A DNA stretch of 40,100 bases. Source: Clostridia bacterium. GTDB taxonomy: Bacteria > Bacillota > Clostridia > TANB77 > CAG-508. Position numbers and translations under genes: made by a program. Of this stretch, positions 9,771 through 19,086 are shown piece after piece (position 1 is the first letter of the stretch; every line of letters begins with the position of its first letter). Under the pieces are notes generated by a model, which was not told the DNA's origin, did not search any database, and saw only the letters and a program-made list of their open reading frames with translations. Where the stretch lies: positions 1 through 40,100 of the forward strand of contig JAFQQR010000021.1 in NCBI GenBank assembly GCA_017410505.1. The letters are read 5' to 3'.

Positions 9771-12700
9771 GTGGACGAATTAGATATTTTTAATAAAATA
9801 AAAATAGGAATTGCATCAGATGAAAAAATAAGAGAATGGTCTAAAGGTGAAGTTAAAAAGCCTGAGACTATAAATTACAGAACTTTGAAACCTGAGAAAG
9901 ATGGTTTGTTCTGTGAGAGAATATTTGGACCAACAAAAGACTGGGAATGTCATTGTGGTAAATATAAGAGAGTTAGATATAAAGGTATAGTTTGTGATAG
10001 ATGTGGTGTTGAAGTAACTAAATCTAAAGTTAGAAGAGAGAGAATGGGACATATTGAGCTTGCAGCACCAGTAGCACATATTTGGTATTTTAAAGGTATA
10101 CCAAGTAGAATAGCTTTACTTTTAGATGTTTCTCCAAGAAACTTAGAAAAAGTTGTATATTTTGCTTCTTATATTGTTACAGATAAAGGAACTTCTGATT
10201 TATCAGTTGCTCAAGTTTTAACTGAAAAAGAATATCATGAAGCAGAAGAAAAATTTGGTAGAGGTTCATTTAAAGCTAGAATGGGAGCAGAAGCTTTAAA
10301 AGAATTATTAGGAAAAGTTGATTTAGATAAATTGTCAAGCCAAATTAGAAAAGAATTAGAAAGTGCAAGTGAGCAAAAGAAAACTAAGCTTATAAAAAGG
10401 TTAGATACAGTTGATTCTTTCAGACTTTCTGGAACAAATCCAGAATGGATGATAATGTCAGTTGTACCAGTAATTCCACCAGAATTAAGACCAATGGTTC
10501 AATTAGATGGTGGTAGATTTGCTACATCTGATTTAAATGATTTATATAGAAGAGTTATTAATAGAAATAATAGATTAAAGAGATTATTAGAATTAGGAGC
10601 TCCAGAGATAATTGTAAGAAATGAAAAGAGAATGTTACAAGAATCTGTTGATGCTTTAATAGATAATAGCAGAAGAGGTAGACCAGTAACAGGTGCTGGA
10701 AATAGACCTTTAAAATCTTTATCTGATATGTTAAAAGGAAAACAAGGTAGATTCCGTCAAAACTTATTAGGTAAGAGGGTTGACTATTCTGGACGTTCTG
10801 TTATTGTAGTTGGACCAGAGCTTAATATTTATCAATGTGGACTTCCAAAAGAAATGGCTGTTGAATTATTCAAACCATTTGTAATGAGAGAATTAGTTGG
10901 AAGAGGAATAGCTCAAAACATTAAAAACGCTAAAAGAATGGTAGAAAGATTAAGACCAGAAGTATGGGAAATATTAGAAGATGTTATAAAAGATCATCCA
11001 GTAATGTTAAACCGTGCTCCTACATTACATAGATTAGGTATTCAAGCATTCGAACCAGTATTAGTTGAAGGTAGAGCAATAAAACTTCACCCATTAGTTT
11101 GTGAAGCGTTCAATGCCGACTTCGACGGTGACCAAATGGCGGTTCACTTACCATTATCACCAGAAGCACAAGCAGAATCAAGATATTTAATGCTTGCAAC
11201 AAACAACTTATTAAAACCACAAGATGGTAAACCAGTTGCAGTACCTAGACTAGACATGATTTTAGGAAGTTATTATTTAACAATGACTTTAGAGGGAGAA
11301 AAAGGTGAAGGAAAATACTTTAAAGATCCTGAAGAAGCAATAATGGCATATGAAAATCATGAAGTTGGTATCCATGCTAAAATATTTGTTAGAATAACAA
11401 AAGAAATAGATGGAGAAATGAAATCTAAAAAAATTGAAACTAGTGTTGGTAGAATTATATTTAACCAAGGTATACCACAAGATTTAGGATTTATAGATAG
11501 AAAAGAAGATCCATTCCAATACGAAATCAATTTCCCAGTTGTAAAGAAAAATATGGGACAAATAATTGAAAGAGTAATAAGAGTACATGGTGTAGTAGAA
11601 TCAGCAGAAGTTATAGATTATGTTAAAGCATTAGGATTTAAATATTCTACACTTGCAGGTATTACATTCTCAATGAGTGATGTAAAAGTGCCAGATGCTA
11701 AAAAAGGATTACTAGAAGAAGCAGATAAGAAGATAGAAGTAATTAGAAAACAATATGCAAGAGGTTTAATTACTAATGATGAAAGATATAATTCAGTAAT
11801 TAAAGTTTGGGAAGAAGCAACTAAGAAAATAAGTCAAGCAATGGAAGACAACTTTGAAGACTTAAACCCAATATACATGATGGTTAAATCTGGAGCCAGA
11901 GGTAACATGAACCAATTAAGACAAATTGCAGGTATCCGTGGACTTATGGCTAGTACAACAGGTAAAGCAGTAGAAATTCCTATCAAATCATCATTTGCAG
12001 AAGGATTAGATGCGTTAGAGTACTTTATCTCTGCCCATGGTGCACGTAAAGGACTTTCAGATACAGCGTTAAGAACAGCCGACTCTGGATACTTAACAAG
12101 AAGATTAGTTGATGTATCACAAGATATCATAGTTAGAGAACATGATTGTGGAACACATGAAGGACTAATGGTTTATGACATTAAAGACGGAAACCAAATA
12201 ATAGAAAAAATGCAAGAAAGACTTATAGGAAGATATGTTGTAAATGATTTATATGATTCTAATACAAAAGAACTTATTGTTGATAAAGACACAATGATAA
12301 CAGAAGACATAGCTGACAAAATTATAGAAGCAGGAATTGAAAAACTAGAAGTTCGTTCAGTTCTAGCATGTAGATCAAAACACGGTGTATGTCAAAAATG
12401 TTATGGTATGGGATTAGCAAGAAGAGACTTAGTATCAATAGGAGAATCAGTAGGAATCATAGCTGCACAATCAATTGGTGAGCCAGGAACACAGCTTACA
12501 ATGAGAACTATCCACTCTGGTGGTGTAGCAGGTGTAGCAGATATCACACAAGGTCTTCCAAGGGTTGAAGAATTATTTGAAGCTAGAAAACCTAAGGGAG
12601 TTGCAATTATCAGTGAAATTGCAGGTAAAGTTAAAATTAAAGAAACTAAAAAGAAAAAAGAAGTTATTGTTACTTCTAGTGATGATTCAAAAACATATAC

Positions 12701-13292
12701 AATACCATTTGGTTCAAAAATGAAAGTTAAAGATGGAGACATTATAGAAATAGGAGATCCATTAATAGAAGGATCAATAAATCCATCAGAAATACTAACA
12801 TTAAAAGGACCAGAAGGAGTTTATGAATACTTAACATCTGAAGTTCAAAAAGTATATAGAAACCAAGGTGTTGATATAAATGACAAGCACGTTGAAGTTA
12901 TAGGAAGACAAATGCTTAAGAAAATTAGAGTTGAAGATAATGGAGACACAGATATGTTCCCAGGATCACTAGTTGATATGTATGACTTCGAAGACAAAAA
13001 CAACGAAGCAATTGCACAAGGAAAACGCCCAGCAACAGGAAAAAGAGTATTACTTGGTATTACAAAAGCATCACTTGCAACTGATAGTTTCTTATCAGCA
13101 GCATCATTCCAAGAAACAACAAGAGTTCTTACAGAAGCAGCAATAAAAGGAAAAGTAGATGACTTAGTTGGATTAAAAGAAAATGTTATTATAGGTAAAT
13201 TAATTCCAGCTGGTACTGGTATGAAGAGATATCAAGAAACTCATATTAATACAGAGAAAAAGCTAGAAGAAGTTGCTGATGTAAATGAATAA
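9771..13292 (+). CDS. rpoC: DNA-directed RNA polymerase subunit beta'
   Basis: This is the largest RNA polymerase subunit and carries the active-site magnesium loop. It starts with GTG, 9 bases after the ribosome binding site AGGGGGA. At 1173 residues it is about the usual Firmicute length. The N-terminal zinc site is C60/C62/C75/C78 (ECHCGKY, CDRCGV). Clamp and lid segments follow, for example [16 protein letters not shown]. The catalytic motif NADFDGD is near residue 450. A second zinc site is formed by CGTHEG and [11 protein letters not shown] near residues 785-880, and the trigger-loop region reads [16 protein letters not shown]. Its end overlaps the start of tadA by 8 bases, which suggests translational coupling. 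Confidence 0.98.
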   Translation: MDELDIFNKIKIGIASDEKIREWSKGEVKKPETINYRTLKPEKDGLFCERIFGPTKDWECHCGKYKRVRYKGIVCDRCGVEVTKSKVRRERMGHIELAAPVAHIWYFKGIPSRIALLLDVSPRNLEKVVYFASYIVTDKGTSDLSVAQVLTEKEYHEAEEKFGRGSFKARMGAEALKELLGKVDLDKLSSQIRKELESASEQKKTKLIKRLDTVDSFRLSGTNPEWMIMSVVPVIPPELRPMVQLDGGRFATSDLNDLYRRVINRNNRLKRLLELGAPEIIVRNEKRMLQESVDALIDNSRRGRPVTGAGNRPLKSLSDMLKGKQGRFRQNLLGKRVDYSGRSVIVVGPELNIYQCGLPKEMAVELFKPFVMRELVGRGIAQNIKNAKRMVERLRPEVWEILEDVIKDHPVMLNRAPTLHRLGIQAFEPVLVEGRAIKLHPLVCEAFNADFDGDQMAVHLPLSPEAQAESRYLMLATNNLLKPQDGKPVAVPRLDMILGSYYLTMTLEGEKGEGKYFKDPEEAIMAYENHEVGIHAKIFVRITKEIDGEMKSKKIETSVGRIIFNQGIPQDLGFIDRKEDPFQYEINFPVVKKNMGQIIERVIRVHGVVESAEVIDYVKALGFKYSTLAGITFSMSDVKVPDAKKGLLEEADKKIEVIRKQYARGLITNDERYNSVIKVWEEATKKISQAMEDNFEDLNPIYMMVKSGARGNMNQLRQIAGIRGLMASTTGKAVEIPIKSSFAEGLDALEYFISAHGARKGLSDTALRTADSGYLTRRLVDVSQDIIVREHDCGTHEGLMVYDIKDGNQIIEKMQERLIGRYVVNDLYDSNTKELIVDKDTMITEDIADKIIEAGIEKLEVRSVLACRSKHGVCQKCYGMGLARRDLVSIGESVGIIAAQSIGEPGTQLTMRTIHSGGVAGVADITQGLPRVEELFEARKPKGVAIISEIAGKVKIKETKKKKEVIVTSSDDSKTYTIPFGSKMKVKDGDIIEIGDPLIEGSINPSEILTLKGPEGVYEYLTSEVQKVYRNQGVDINDKHVEVIGRQMLKKIRVEDNGDTDMFPGSLVDMYDFEDKNNEAIAQGKRPATGKRVLLGITKASLATDSFLSAASFQETTRVLTEAAIKGKVDDLVGLKENVIIGKLIPAGTGMKRYQETHINTEKKLEEVADVNE

Positions 13293-13749
13293 TAAAGAAA
13301 AATTTATGCATGCAGCTTTAAAAGAAGCAAAAAAAGCATATGATAAATTAGAAGTACCAGTGGGGGCTGTAATTGTAAAAGATGGTAAAATTATAGCTAG
13401 AGCACATAATTTAAAAGAAACAAAATTTGATACAACTAAACATGCAGAGATTTTAGCAATTCAAAAAGCAAGTAAAAAATTGAATTCTTGGAGATTGTTA
13501 GATTGTGAGATGTATGTTACATTAGAACCATGTTCAATGTGTGCAGGTGCGCTTATTAATTCTAGAATTAAAAAAGTTTATATTGGCGCAAATGATGAAA
13601 AAACTGGTGCTGTTGGCTCTGTCTTTAATTTGTTAGAAGATTATACTTTTAATCATAAAGTTGAGATAGAGAAGGGTATTTTAAAAAATGAATGTGAAGA
13701 AATTTTAAAAAGTTTTTTTAAAGATTTAAGGAAAATGAAAAATAAATGA
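13285..13749 (+). CDS. tadA: tRNA-specific adenosine deaminase
   Basis: TadA converts adenosine-34 of tRNA-Arg(ACG) to inosine, using zinc and a catalytic glutamate. The 154-residue protein has the deaminase motif H53-A-E55 and the second zinc motif P82-C83-S-M-C86. VPVGAVIV and [11 protein letters not shown] are typical of TadA rather than of cytidine or guanine deaminases. The ATG lies inside the end of rpoC (8-base overlap), so it is probably translated from the rpoBC transcript. Placement directly behind rpoC is less common than rpsL and would couple anticodon editing to polymerase expression. That coupling is inference. Confidence 0.93.
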   Translation: MNNKEKFMHAALKEAKKAYDKLEVPVGAVIVKDGKIIARAHNLKETKFDTTKHAEILAIQKASKKLNSWRLLDCEMYVTLEPCSMCAGALINSRIKKVYIGANDEKTGAVGSVFNLLEDYTFNHKVEIEKGILKNECEEILKSFFKDLRKMKNK

Positions 13750-13770
13750 TGGTATTCATCATTTATTTTT
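13738..13770. terminator. Bidirectional terminator between tadA and the GH3 gene
   Basis: A long A/T-flanked hairpin (core stem 13741-13751/13757-13767, loop 13752-13756) has an A-run on one side and a T-run on the other. It includes the stop codons of both convergent genes. Confidence 0.8.
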
Positions 13771-14875
13771 CATTTAATGTTACTTTTGATTCATTAACAA
13801 TAGTTCTGATTTTTTCAATTTCATTGTTTATTTTTTCTATATTAGCACCTTCTATAGAAATTTCATTTGTAATATTATATTTTTCTTTCATTTTAATTAT
13901 TCTTTGAACACTTTTATTAATTCTGGATTCTCTAATTTTTCCCTTTCTAATTAAATTTAGGGTTCTTTCAAAAATACGAATTTCTTCAGCATGGCTGAAT
14001 CTAAAAATTATAATATCATTTCCAGCTTGTATTGCTTTTTCAACTGCTAAATTAGGACCATATATAAGCTTTATAGCTTTCATTTTTAAATCATCTGTAA
14101 TAACTAGACCTTTAAATCTAAATTTTTTTCTTAGATATTTAGTAATAAATTTTCTTGATAATGATGCAGGGTATATTCCAGTTGTTTTTTTAATTAATAA
14201 GTGACCTACTAATATAGCATCGGCACCATTATTAATGGCTTGTTGAAAGGGATACATGTCTTCATTTTCTAAATATTCAATACTAGAATTAATTACTGGT
14301 AAAAGAATATGAGAATCTTGTTTTGTTGAACCATGACCAGGAAAATGTTTTATAACTGAAATAATTCCTTGATTTTGAAGCTCTTTCATAACAGAAATAC
14401 CGTATTTTGAAACATCTTCTTTATTTTCGCCGTAACATCTATCACCAATAGCATGTGATAAATTAAAACGCTTTATATCTAGTACTGGTGCAAAATTTAA
14501 ATTAAATCCTGATTTTTTTAATAATTCACCAGTTATTTTAGCAGAATTTTTAATGATGTCTGTATTACCAATAGAGGCTAATTTGTGTGCAGCAGGTAAG
14601 TTTTTTATTTCTGAAGGCATTCTGTTTACTCTGCCACCTTCTTGGTCTACTGCAATAAATAATGGAAGTTTATTTTTTTTATTTAAACATTTTAAATCAT
14701 TGATTAATTTTAGCATATCTTGATAGGTGTTGAAGTTTTTTCTGTATAGAATTATACCACCTATTTTATATTTATTTATCATTGTTCTTATTCTTTCTGT
14801 GATATAATTTGTATCCATTCCTATCATAAACATTTGACCAATTTTTTCTTCCAATGTTAAATCTTCTATATTCAT
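13763..14875 (-). CDS. nagZ: Glycoside hydrolase family 3 beta-N-acetylhexosaminidase (NagZ-like)
   Basis: This is a predicted exo-hexosaminidase removing terminal N-acetylglucosamine from peptidoglycan fragments. I use the ATG at 14875 (370 residues), with AGAGGT 8 bases upstream; a GTG one codon earlier is the alternative. Family motifs are in order: EEKIGQMFMIG, AVDQEGGRV (residues 75-83), NFAPVLDI, KHFPGHG (176-182) followed by D187 and H189 of the Asp-His acid/base dyad, and TDDLKM with the nucleophile Asp at 261 or 262. There is no signal peptide or membrane anchor, so the enzyme is predicted to be cytoplasmic and to act in wall recycling. That differs from the secreted lipoprotein form of Bacillus. 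It has its own promoter at 14906-14934. Confidence 0.88.
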   Translation of the reverse strand: MNIEDLTLEEKIGQMFMIGMDTNYITERIRTMINKYKIGGIILYRKNFNTYQDMLKLINDLKCLNKKNKLPLFIAVDQEGGRVNRMPSEIKNLPAAHKLASIGNTDIIKNSAKITGELLKKSGFNLNFAPVLDIKRFNLSHAIGDRCYGENKEDVSKYGISVMKELQNQGIISVIKHFPGHGSTKQDSHILLPVINSSIEYLENEDMYPFQQAINNGADAILVGHLLIKKTTGIYPASLSRKFITKYLRKKFRFKGLVITDDLKMKAIKLIYGPNLAVEKAIQAGNDIIIFRFSHAEEIRIFERTLNLIRKGKIRESRINKSVQRIIKMKEKYNITNEISIEGANIEKINNEIEKIRTIVNESKVTLNEK

Positions 14876-14905
14876 CACTAAATACCTCTAAATATTTTTT
14901 GTTAA

Positions 14906-14934
14906 ATTATATCATGTATTTAGTGGAAGTTCAA
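14906..14934 (-). promoter_or_regulatory. Sigma-A promoter of the GH3 gene
   Basis: Read on the minus strand, TTGAAC (14934-14929) and TATAAT (14911-14906) are separated by 17 bases, about 30 bases upstream of the start codon. Confidence 0.75.
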
Positions 14935-14945
14935 TAAATTTGTTC

Positions 14946-15189
14946 TTTTAAGTTTTGGGTTTTGCAAAGGCTATGTTACATATCAGCACAAATACATATA
15001 TATTAAAATGCAGTGACGCGCAGTTTGGAAGGACACAAGCTCATACAGATTATCCAGATTAACTCTTCAAACTCTGAAATACAAACATCTTACTCATATG
15101 ATTAGTCCGACCAGCAAGGAACGGAATTTTAATATATATGTATTTGTGCTGATATGTAACATAGCTTTTGCAAAAACCGAAACTTAAAA
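14946..15189 (+). repeat. Inverted-repeat element, family A, copy 1
   Basis: Terminal inverted repeats of 64 bases (14946-15009 and 15126-15189) match at 61 positions and flank a 116-base core (15010-15125). The same element lies at 28530-28767 in the opposite orientation, with roughly 85 per cent core identity by eye. There is no ORF, so it is a MITE-like non-autonomous element or a structured RNA gene. It occupies the gap between the divergent GH3 and symporter genes. Confidence 0.9.
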
Positions 15190-15205
15190 TTTTAGTTCTA
15201 AATAG

Positions 15206-15234
15206 TTGATTATTATAATAAAGTAGGATATAAT
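15206..15234 (+). promoter_or_regulatory. Promoter of the symporter gene
   Basis: TTGATT (15206-15211) and TATAAT (15229-15234) are 17 bases apart. A long A/T-rich hairpin (15286-15319) in the leader ends about 17 bases before the start codon and may affect translation. Confidence 0.65.
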
Positions 15235-15336
15235 ATAAAAAATCCTTGAAATATAATTATATTTTGAGTTGCCTTAAAAAGAAAAGTTCATAAAATAATA
15301 TTTTTTATTTTGTATGAACGAAGGGAAGGTAGTATT

Positions 15337-16591
15337 ATGAAAAAATTTTTATCAAATTACAAATCAACAATTATTCTTTTAGTTGCGATAATTGTTGGGT
15401 CAATCATTGGAATTGTATTCAAAGAAAAAGCAACTATACTAAGCCCATTGGGGGATCTATTCTTAAATCTATTATTAGTTATCATTGTTCCACTAATATT
15501 TTTAAACATAACAACAGCAATATCTAAAATGAAACAACCAAAAAGACTAGGAAAAATTATTGTTTCAATAATAGGAGTCTTTGTCATTACATCTATTATT
15601 GCGGTATTAATAGGATTTGCAAGTACATATTTTATAAAACTTGTAGATACAGAAGATGGTGAAAAAATAAAATCATCATTAGAGCAAGTAGTTGAAACAG
15701 AAGAGACTGATGAAGAAGAAATGACAATAGCAGTTAGAACAGTAAATTTACTTACAGTTAATGATTTTTCAAAACTTCTTTCAAAAGATAATATAATTGC
15801 ACTTTTAATATTTTCAATAATGGTGGGTGTTGCAATTAATATGTCAAAAGAAAAAGGAGAGCCATTTAGAAAAGTATTAGAATCAGCAAATGATGTAATG
15901 GGAAATATAGTAAAAATTATAATGTATTATGCACCAATAGGACTAGGATGTTATATGGCTTCATTTATAGGGACTTTTGGAAGTTCAATAGCAGTTGGAT
16001 ATTTAAAAACGTTTTTTATATATTTAGCAGTTTCAGTAGCATTTTATTTTATAGCATATAGTATATATGCATTTATTGCTGGAGGAAAAAAAGGAGTAAA
16101 AGTATTTTGGAAAAATGTAATACCAGCAACAATTACTGCTATGCGGAACATGTTCAAGTGCTGCTTGTATACCAGTAAATATTGAAGCATCAAAGAAAAT
16201 GGGAGTGCCAAATGATATTGCAGAAACAACAATACCTTTAGGAACAAGCTTCCACAAAGATGGTTCTATTATAGGTTCTGTATTTAAAATAATGTTTTTA
16301 GTTTGTTTATTTGGAACAAGTTTAGCAACTACTGGAGAGGTAATGGGAGTGTTAGGTGTAGCGTTACTTGCTAATTTATTAGTAACGGCAGTTCCAATTG
16401 GTGGTGGAACAATATCAGAAATGCTTATAATAACAATGATGGGATATCCAGTTAGCGCATTACCAATTTTAACAATAATTGCAACTATAATAGATGCACC
16501 TGCAACTGTACTAAATGTTGTTGGAGATGATGTTTCTTCAATGATGGTAGCTAGGATTGTAGATGGAAAAGAATGGATAAATAAGGATTAG
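15337..16591 (+). pseudogene. Dicarboxylate/amino acid:cation symporter (DAACS family), frameshifted
   Basis: This membrane transporter of the GltP/DctA/SstT family (sodium- or proton-coupled uptake of dicarboxylates or amino acids) is split into two frames. The start is ATG 15337 with AAGGTAG upstream; the ATG at 15310 lacks a ribosome binding site. Frame 1 runs through the N-terminal helices and stops at 16185. Frame 2 continues through the conserved C-terminal half. Around 16135-16142 the +1 frame supplies LCGTCSSAACIPVN, the serine-rich re-entrant HP1 motif, immediately followed by GVPNDIAETTIPLGTSFHKD. One extra base or two missing bases would explain it. The rest of the protein is intact, so this is a recent mutation, a sequencing error or, less likely, programmed frameshifting; no slippery heptamer is visible. 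Substrate cannot be assigned. Confidence 0.8.
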
Positions 16592-16615
16592 AAAAAATTA
16601 AACAATAATAGATTT

Positions 16616-16656
16616 AAAAATAAAAAGAATCAAATTTTTGATTCTTTTTATTTTAA
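16616..16656. terminator. Bidirectional terminator between symporter and dGTPase genes
   Basis: A perfect A/T-rich hairpin of at least 13 bp around agaatcaaa/tttgattct, with an A-run and a T-run on opposite sides, serves both converging genes. It touches the dGTPase stop codon. Confidence 0.8.
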
Positions 16657-17858
16657 AAATGGATTATTTCGTTATAAATTTCAATTGCAAAATTATCTGT
16701 CATTCCAGCAATATAATATATTATTGATTTGTAAAAATCAGATGGATTTTCAATTGAGAATAAGACTTTATTTTTTAGATGTAAAGCATCTCTATTTTTA
16801 AAATCATAATAATTATACATGAAGCTCGTAAAACTTTCATATAATTTTGGATATGTGTTCTTTAGTGTATTTAAATTTTTTAAAGTATTTTGACCATCAT
16901 ATGTAGATTTTAAAAGATTGTATATTTCGTTTATAACAAGGTTAAAGAATCTATTTGAAGGTTCAATTCTATCAGATTTATATATATTTTTATAATTGAA
17001 TTCTTTAATTTTGTTCATTAAATTTAAAGATTTTTCTGAAAAGTGTAGGCCTTTTTCAGGTGAGGAATTTTCACATAAGTCAGATATTAGATTGTTTATT
17101 ATAATTGTGTTGTTTATTGGCTCTGTGTTTGAGTCAATATCTAGTAGTGTATATAATTCGTCTAAATGCTCGTCTAAAATTCCTAAGGTGATTGCATCTT
17201 CAATATCACGACAGATGTAAGAAATTTTGTCTGAGATTTTTACTACACAGCCTTCCCAAGTGTATGGTGAGTATTGATTTGGATATGTGTAATTATTTAA
17301 GTCGATGAATTCGTTTCGTGGTTTTATGTAGTTTTCGTCTATTTCTCCACAGTGTGAGATTATGCCGTCTCTTACTGCATATGTTAGGTTTAGATTTTGC
17401 ATGTATTTGTTGTTGTCTTCTAAAAGTTCTATGTTGTCGACGAAGTTTAGTCCGTTTTGTTCGTGCCAGAATGGGGTGCCTAAATCTCTCATAGAGATTT
17501 CTGATAGTATTTTTTCGCCGGCATGTCCGAATGGGCTGTGGCCTAAGTCGTGTGCTACTGATATTGCTTTTGTTAGTTCTGTGTTTAGGCCTAGGTATTT
17601 TGCGATTGTGTAGCTTATGGATTCTACGTGTGTTACGTGTTCTATTCTTGTGCAGATGTGGTCGTTTTCTGGTGAGAAGAATACTTGGGTTTTGTGTTTT
17701 AGTCTTCTGTAAGCGTTGCAGTGTATGATTCTTGTGTAGTCTCTTTGGAAGTCGTCTCTTATGTCGTTGTTTCTGGAATAAAGTGGAGTCTTTCTTTGGG
17801 TTATGTTTTTCCAGTTTTTGTTTGCTGGGGTGGCGGCGTGAGGGGTGAATTTTTTCAT
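16653..17858 (-). CDS. dgt: dGTPase-family HD-domain nucleotide triphosphohydrolase
   Basis: Members of this family hydrolyse dGTP or other dNTPs to deoxynucleoside and triphosphate. The 401-residue protein begins MKKFTPHAATPANKNW after the ribosome binding site AAGGAGA. It has YRRLKHKTQVF, the metal-binding H74-V-T-H77 region, H103-D104 in AHDLGHSPFGHAGE, and KISDKISYICRDIEDA, the distal Asp region. Together these are diagnostic of Dgt-like rather than general HD hydrolases. The 5' half uses many C-ending codons, so the opposite strand looks very G/T-rich, unlike the 3' half and most other genes here. A palindromic element lies directly upstream and no clear promoter was found between it and the gene. 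Confidence 0.9.
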   Translation of the reverse strand: MKKFTPHAATPANKNWKNITQRKTPLYSRNNDIRDDFQRDYTRIIHCNAYRRLKHKTQVFFSPENDHICTRIEHVTHVESISYTIAKYLGLNTELTKAISVAHDLGHSPFGHAGEKILSEISMRDLGTPFWHEQNGLNFVDNIELLEDNNKYMQNLNLTYAVRDGIISHCGEIDENYIKPRNEFIDLNNYTYPNQYSPYTWEGCVVKISDKISYICRDIEDAITLGILDEHLDELYTLLDIDSNTEPINNTIIINNLISDLCENSSPEKGLHFSEKSLNLMNKIKEFNYKNIYKSDRIEPSNRFFNLVINEIYNLLKSTYDGQNTLKNLNTLKNTYPKLYESFTSFMYNYYDFKNRDALHLKNKVLFSIENPSDFYKSIIYYIAGMTDNFAIEIYNEIIHF

Positions 17859-17905
17859 ATTTTATCTCCTTTTTTATTTGTTATTGTTTTCTATAAAAAT
17901 TAGCC

Positions 17906-18109
17906 GTTGAAAGTTGATGATATAGTCATCAATTTATTCCATTCCTCGGCTCCCTGCGTAAGCTAAGTAATTCTAAATCAATTTTATGGCACCCTTCCAC
18001 TCCGCTGCGCTGCGCGAACTCTTTCCATAAAATTGATTAAGAATTACTAAGCTTATTCCAGTCACATTCGTCATTGCATAAATTGATGGCTATATCATCA
18101 ACTTTCAAC
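17906..18109. repeat. 204-bp imperfect palindromic element, family B
   Basis: The outer arms (17906-17937 and 18078-18109) match over about 32 bases with one or two differences. The inner arms (17961-17989 and 18025-18053) match over 29 bases with two differences. The centre is GC-rich (cgctgcgctgcgcg near 18003-18016). The element has no ORF and is unrelated in sequence to family A. It could be a MITE or a folded RNA, and it fills the divergent gap between dgt and the 42-codon ORF. Confidence 0.85.
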
Positions 18110-18180
18110 TACTCTACTTGTTTTAAGATGACTGGTAATGTTATTGTACTATAAATTTGTGTAAAAATCTATAGATTTGA

Positions 18181-18209
18181 TTGAAAGATGTATATTTTAA
18201 TAGTATAAT
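18181..18209 (+). promoter_or_regulatory. Promoter of the small ORF and guanylate kinase-like gene
   Basis: TTGAAA (18181-18186) and TATAAT (18204-18209) are separated by 17 bases, 24 bases before the ATG at 18233. Confidence 0.8.
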
Positions 18210-18232
18210 ATTTTTTGGAAGGAGTTTTTTAT

Positions 18233-18361
18233 ATGTTTAATTTGGTTAAGGATGAGTTTGATGAAAATATGGATGATATATTGGATTCGATTAATAAGTT
18301 GTTGAATGAGGATATAGATGGAATTTGTTTAGATGAAAATAGGGAAGATAAAGGAATGTAG
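18233..18361 (+). CDS. Small acidic protein, 42 residues, unknown function
   Basis: ATG at 18233 follows a strong ribosome binding site, GGAAGGAG, and a near-consensus promoter. The stop at 18361 is three bases before the ATG of the guanylate kinase-like gene, so the two form a tight operon. The peptide starts MFNLVKDEFDENMDDILDSI and is rich in Asp, Glu and Asn, predicted mostly helical, with one cysteine and no membrane segment. I do not recognise a family. It may be a partner or regulator of the kinase, or a translated leader that couples initiation. Confidence 0.65.
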   Translation: MFNLVKDEFDENMDDILDSINKLLNEDIDGICLDENREDKGM

Positions 18362-18364
18362 TTT

Positions 18365-18985
18365 ATGAAGATTATATATATTATGGGAAAGAGTTCGTCT
18401 GGGAAGGATACAATTTATGGTGTTTTGAAGCAGAAGTTGGATGTGAGTACTTATGTGATGTATACAACGAGGCCTATTAGAGATGGAGAGATTGATGGGG
18501 TGACTTATAATTTTATTGACTGTGATGAAATGAGAGAGTATGTTGAGGGTGGTAAGAGTGAGAGTGTTATAGAATATAGGACTTATCAGACTGTGTATGG
18601 ACCTTGGACATATGCGACTATTAATGATGGGCAATTTGGTAGTGGAAAAGATATGTTGATGTTGGGTACTTTGGAATCTTATAAGAAGGTTAGGGAGTAT
18701 TTTGATGGTAATCAAAATGTGGATCTTTTGCCGATATATGTTGAAGTTCCGGATAATATTAGGTTGAAGAGGGCTATAGAGAGGGAAGAAAAAGAGTGTA
18801 GTCCTAAATATGTGGAATTGTGTAGAAGGTTTATTGCGGATAGTAGGGATTTTTCGGAGGAAAATTTACAAAAGGTAGGAATTGGGAAGAGATTTCAAAA
18901 TTTGGATTTATATAAATGTGTTAATGAAATAGTGGATTATATTGAAAGAGAAAATGAAAGATTTAGTGAGGAAGAAAGAGATTGA
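18365..18985 (+). CDS. Guanylate kinase-like P-loop protein
   Basis: Guanylate kinases phosphorylate GMP to GDP. The 206-residue protein has a divergent P-loop, G8-K-S-S-S-G-K14-D, where the classic form is GPSGSGKST. TTRPIRDGEIDGVTYNFI follows, the GMP-binding TTR-P-R-E-dG-dY pattern, and later a C-terminal helical part rich in Glu and Arg. The changed P-loop and extra C-terminal segment suggest an accessory paralogue rather than the main Gmk. The reaction is therefore likely but not certain. Codons are unusually G/T-rich for this window. It is the second gene of a two-gene operon with the 42-residue ORF. Confidence 0.8.
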   Translation: MKIIYIMGKSSSGKDTIYGVLKQKLDVSTYVMYTTRPIRDGEIDGVTYNFIDCDEMREYVEGGKSESVIEYRTYQTVYGPWTYATINDGQFGSGKDMLMLGTLESYKKVREYFDGNQNVDLLPIYVEVPDNIRLKRAIEREEKECSPKYVELCRRFIADSRDFSEENLQKVGIGKRFQNLDLYKCVNEIVDYIERENERFSEEERD

Positions 18986-19050
18986 GTGATTTTTTGATGC
19001 TCTTTTTGGCTGTAATTATTAAATAAGTTGAAAATAAAGTTTCAAATGAA

Positions 19051-19079
19051 TTGGAATATTTTTTTTGGTTTGTTATAAT
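19051..19079 (+). promoter_or_regulatory. Promoter of the OLE-type RNA
   Basis: TTGGAA (19051-19056) and TATAAT (19074-19079) are 17 bases apart. A start point 7-8 bases later falls at about 19087, exactly where the 5' strand of the closing helix begins. Confidence 0.8.
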
Positions 19080-19086
19080 ATATATT

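Noticed and set aside
16033-16257. Minus-strand ORFs across the symporter frameshift
   Set aside because: They lack ribosome binding sites and lie opposite clearly conserved transporter sequence.
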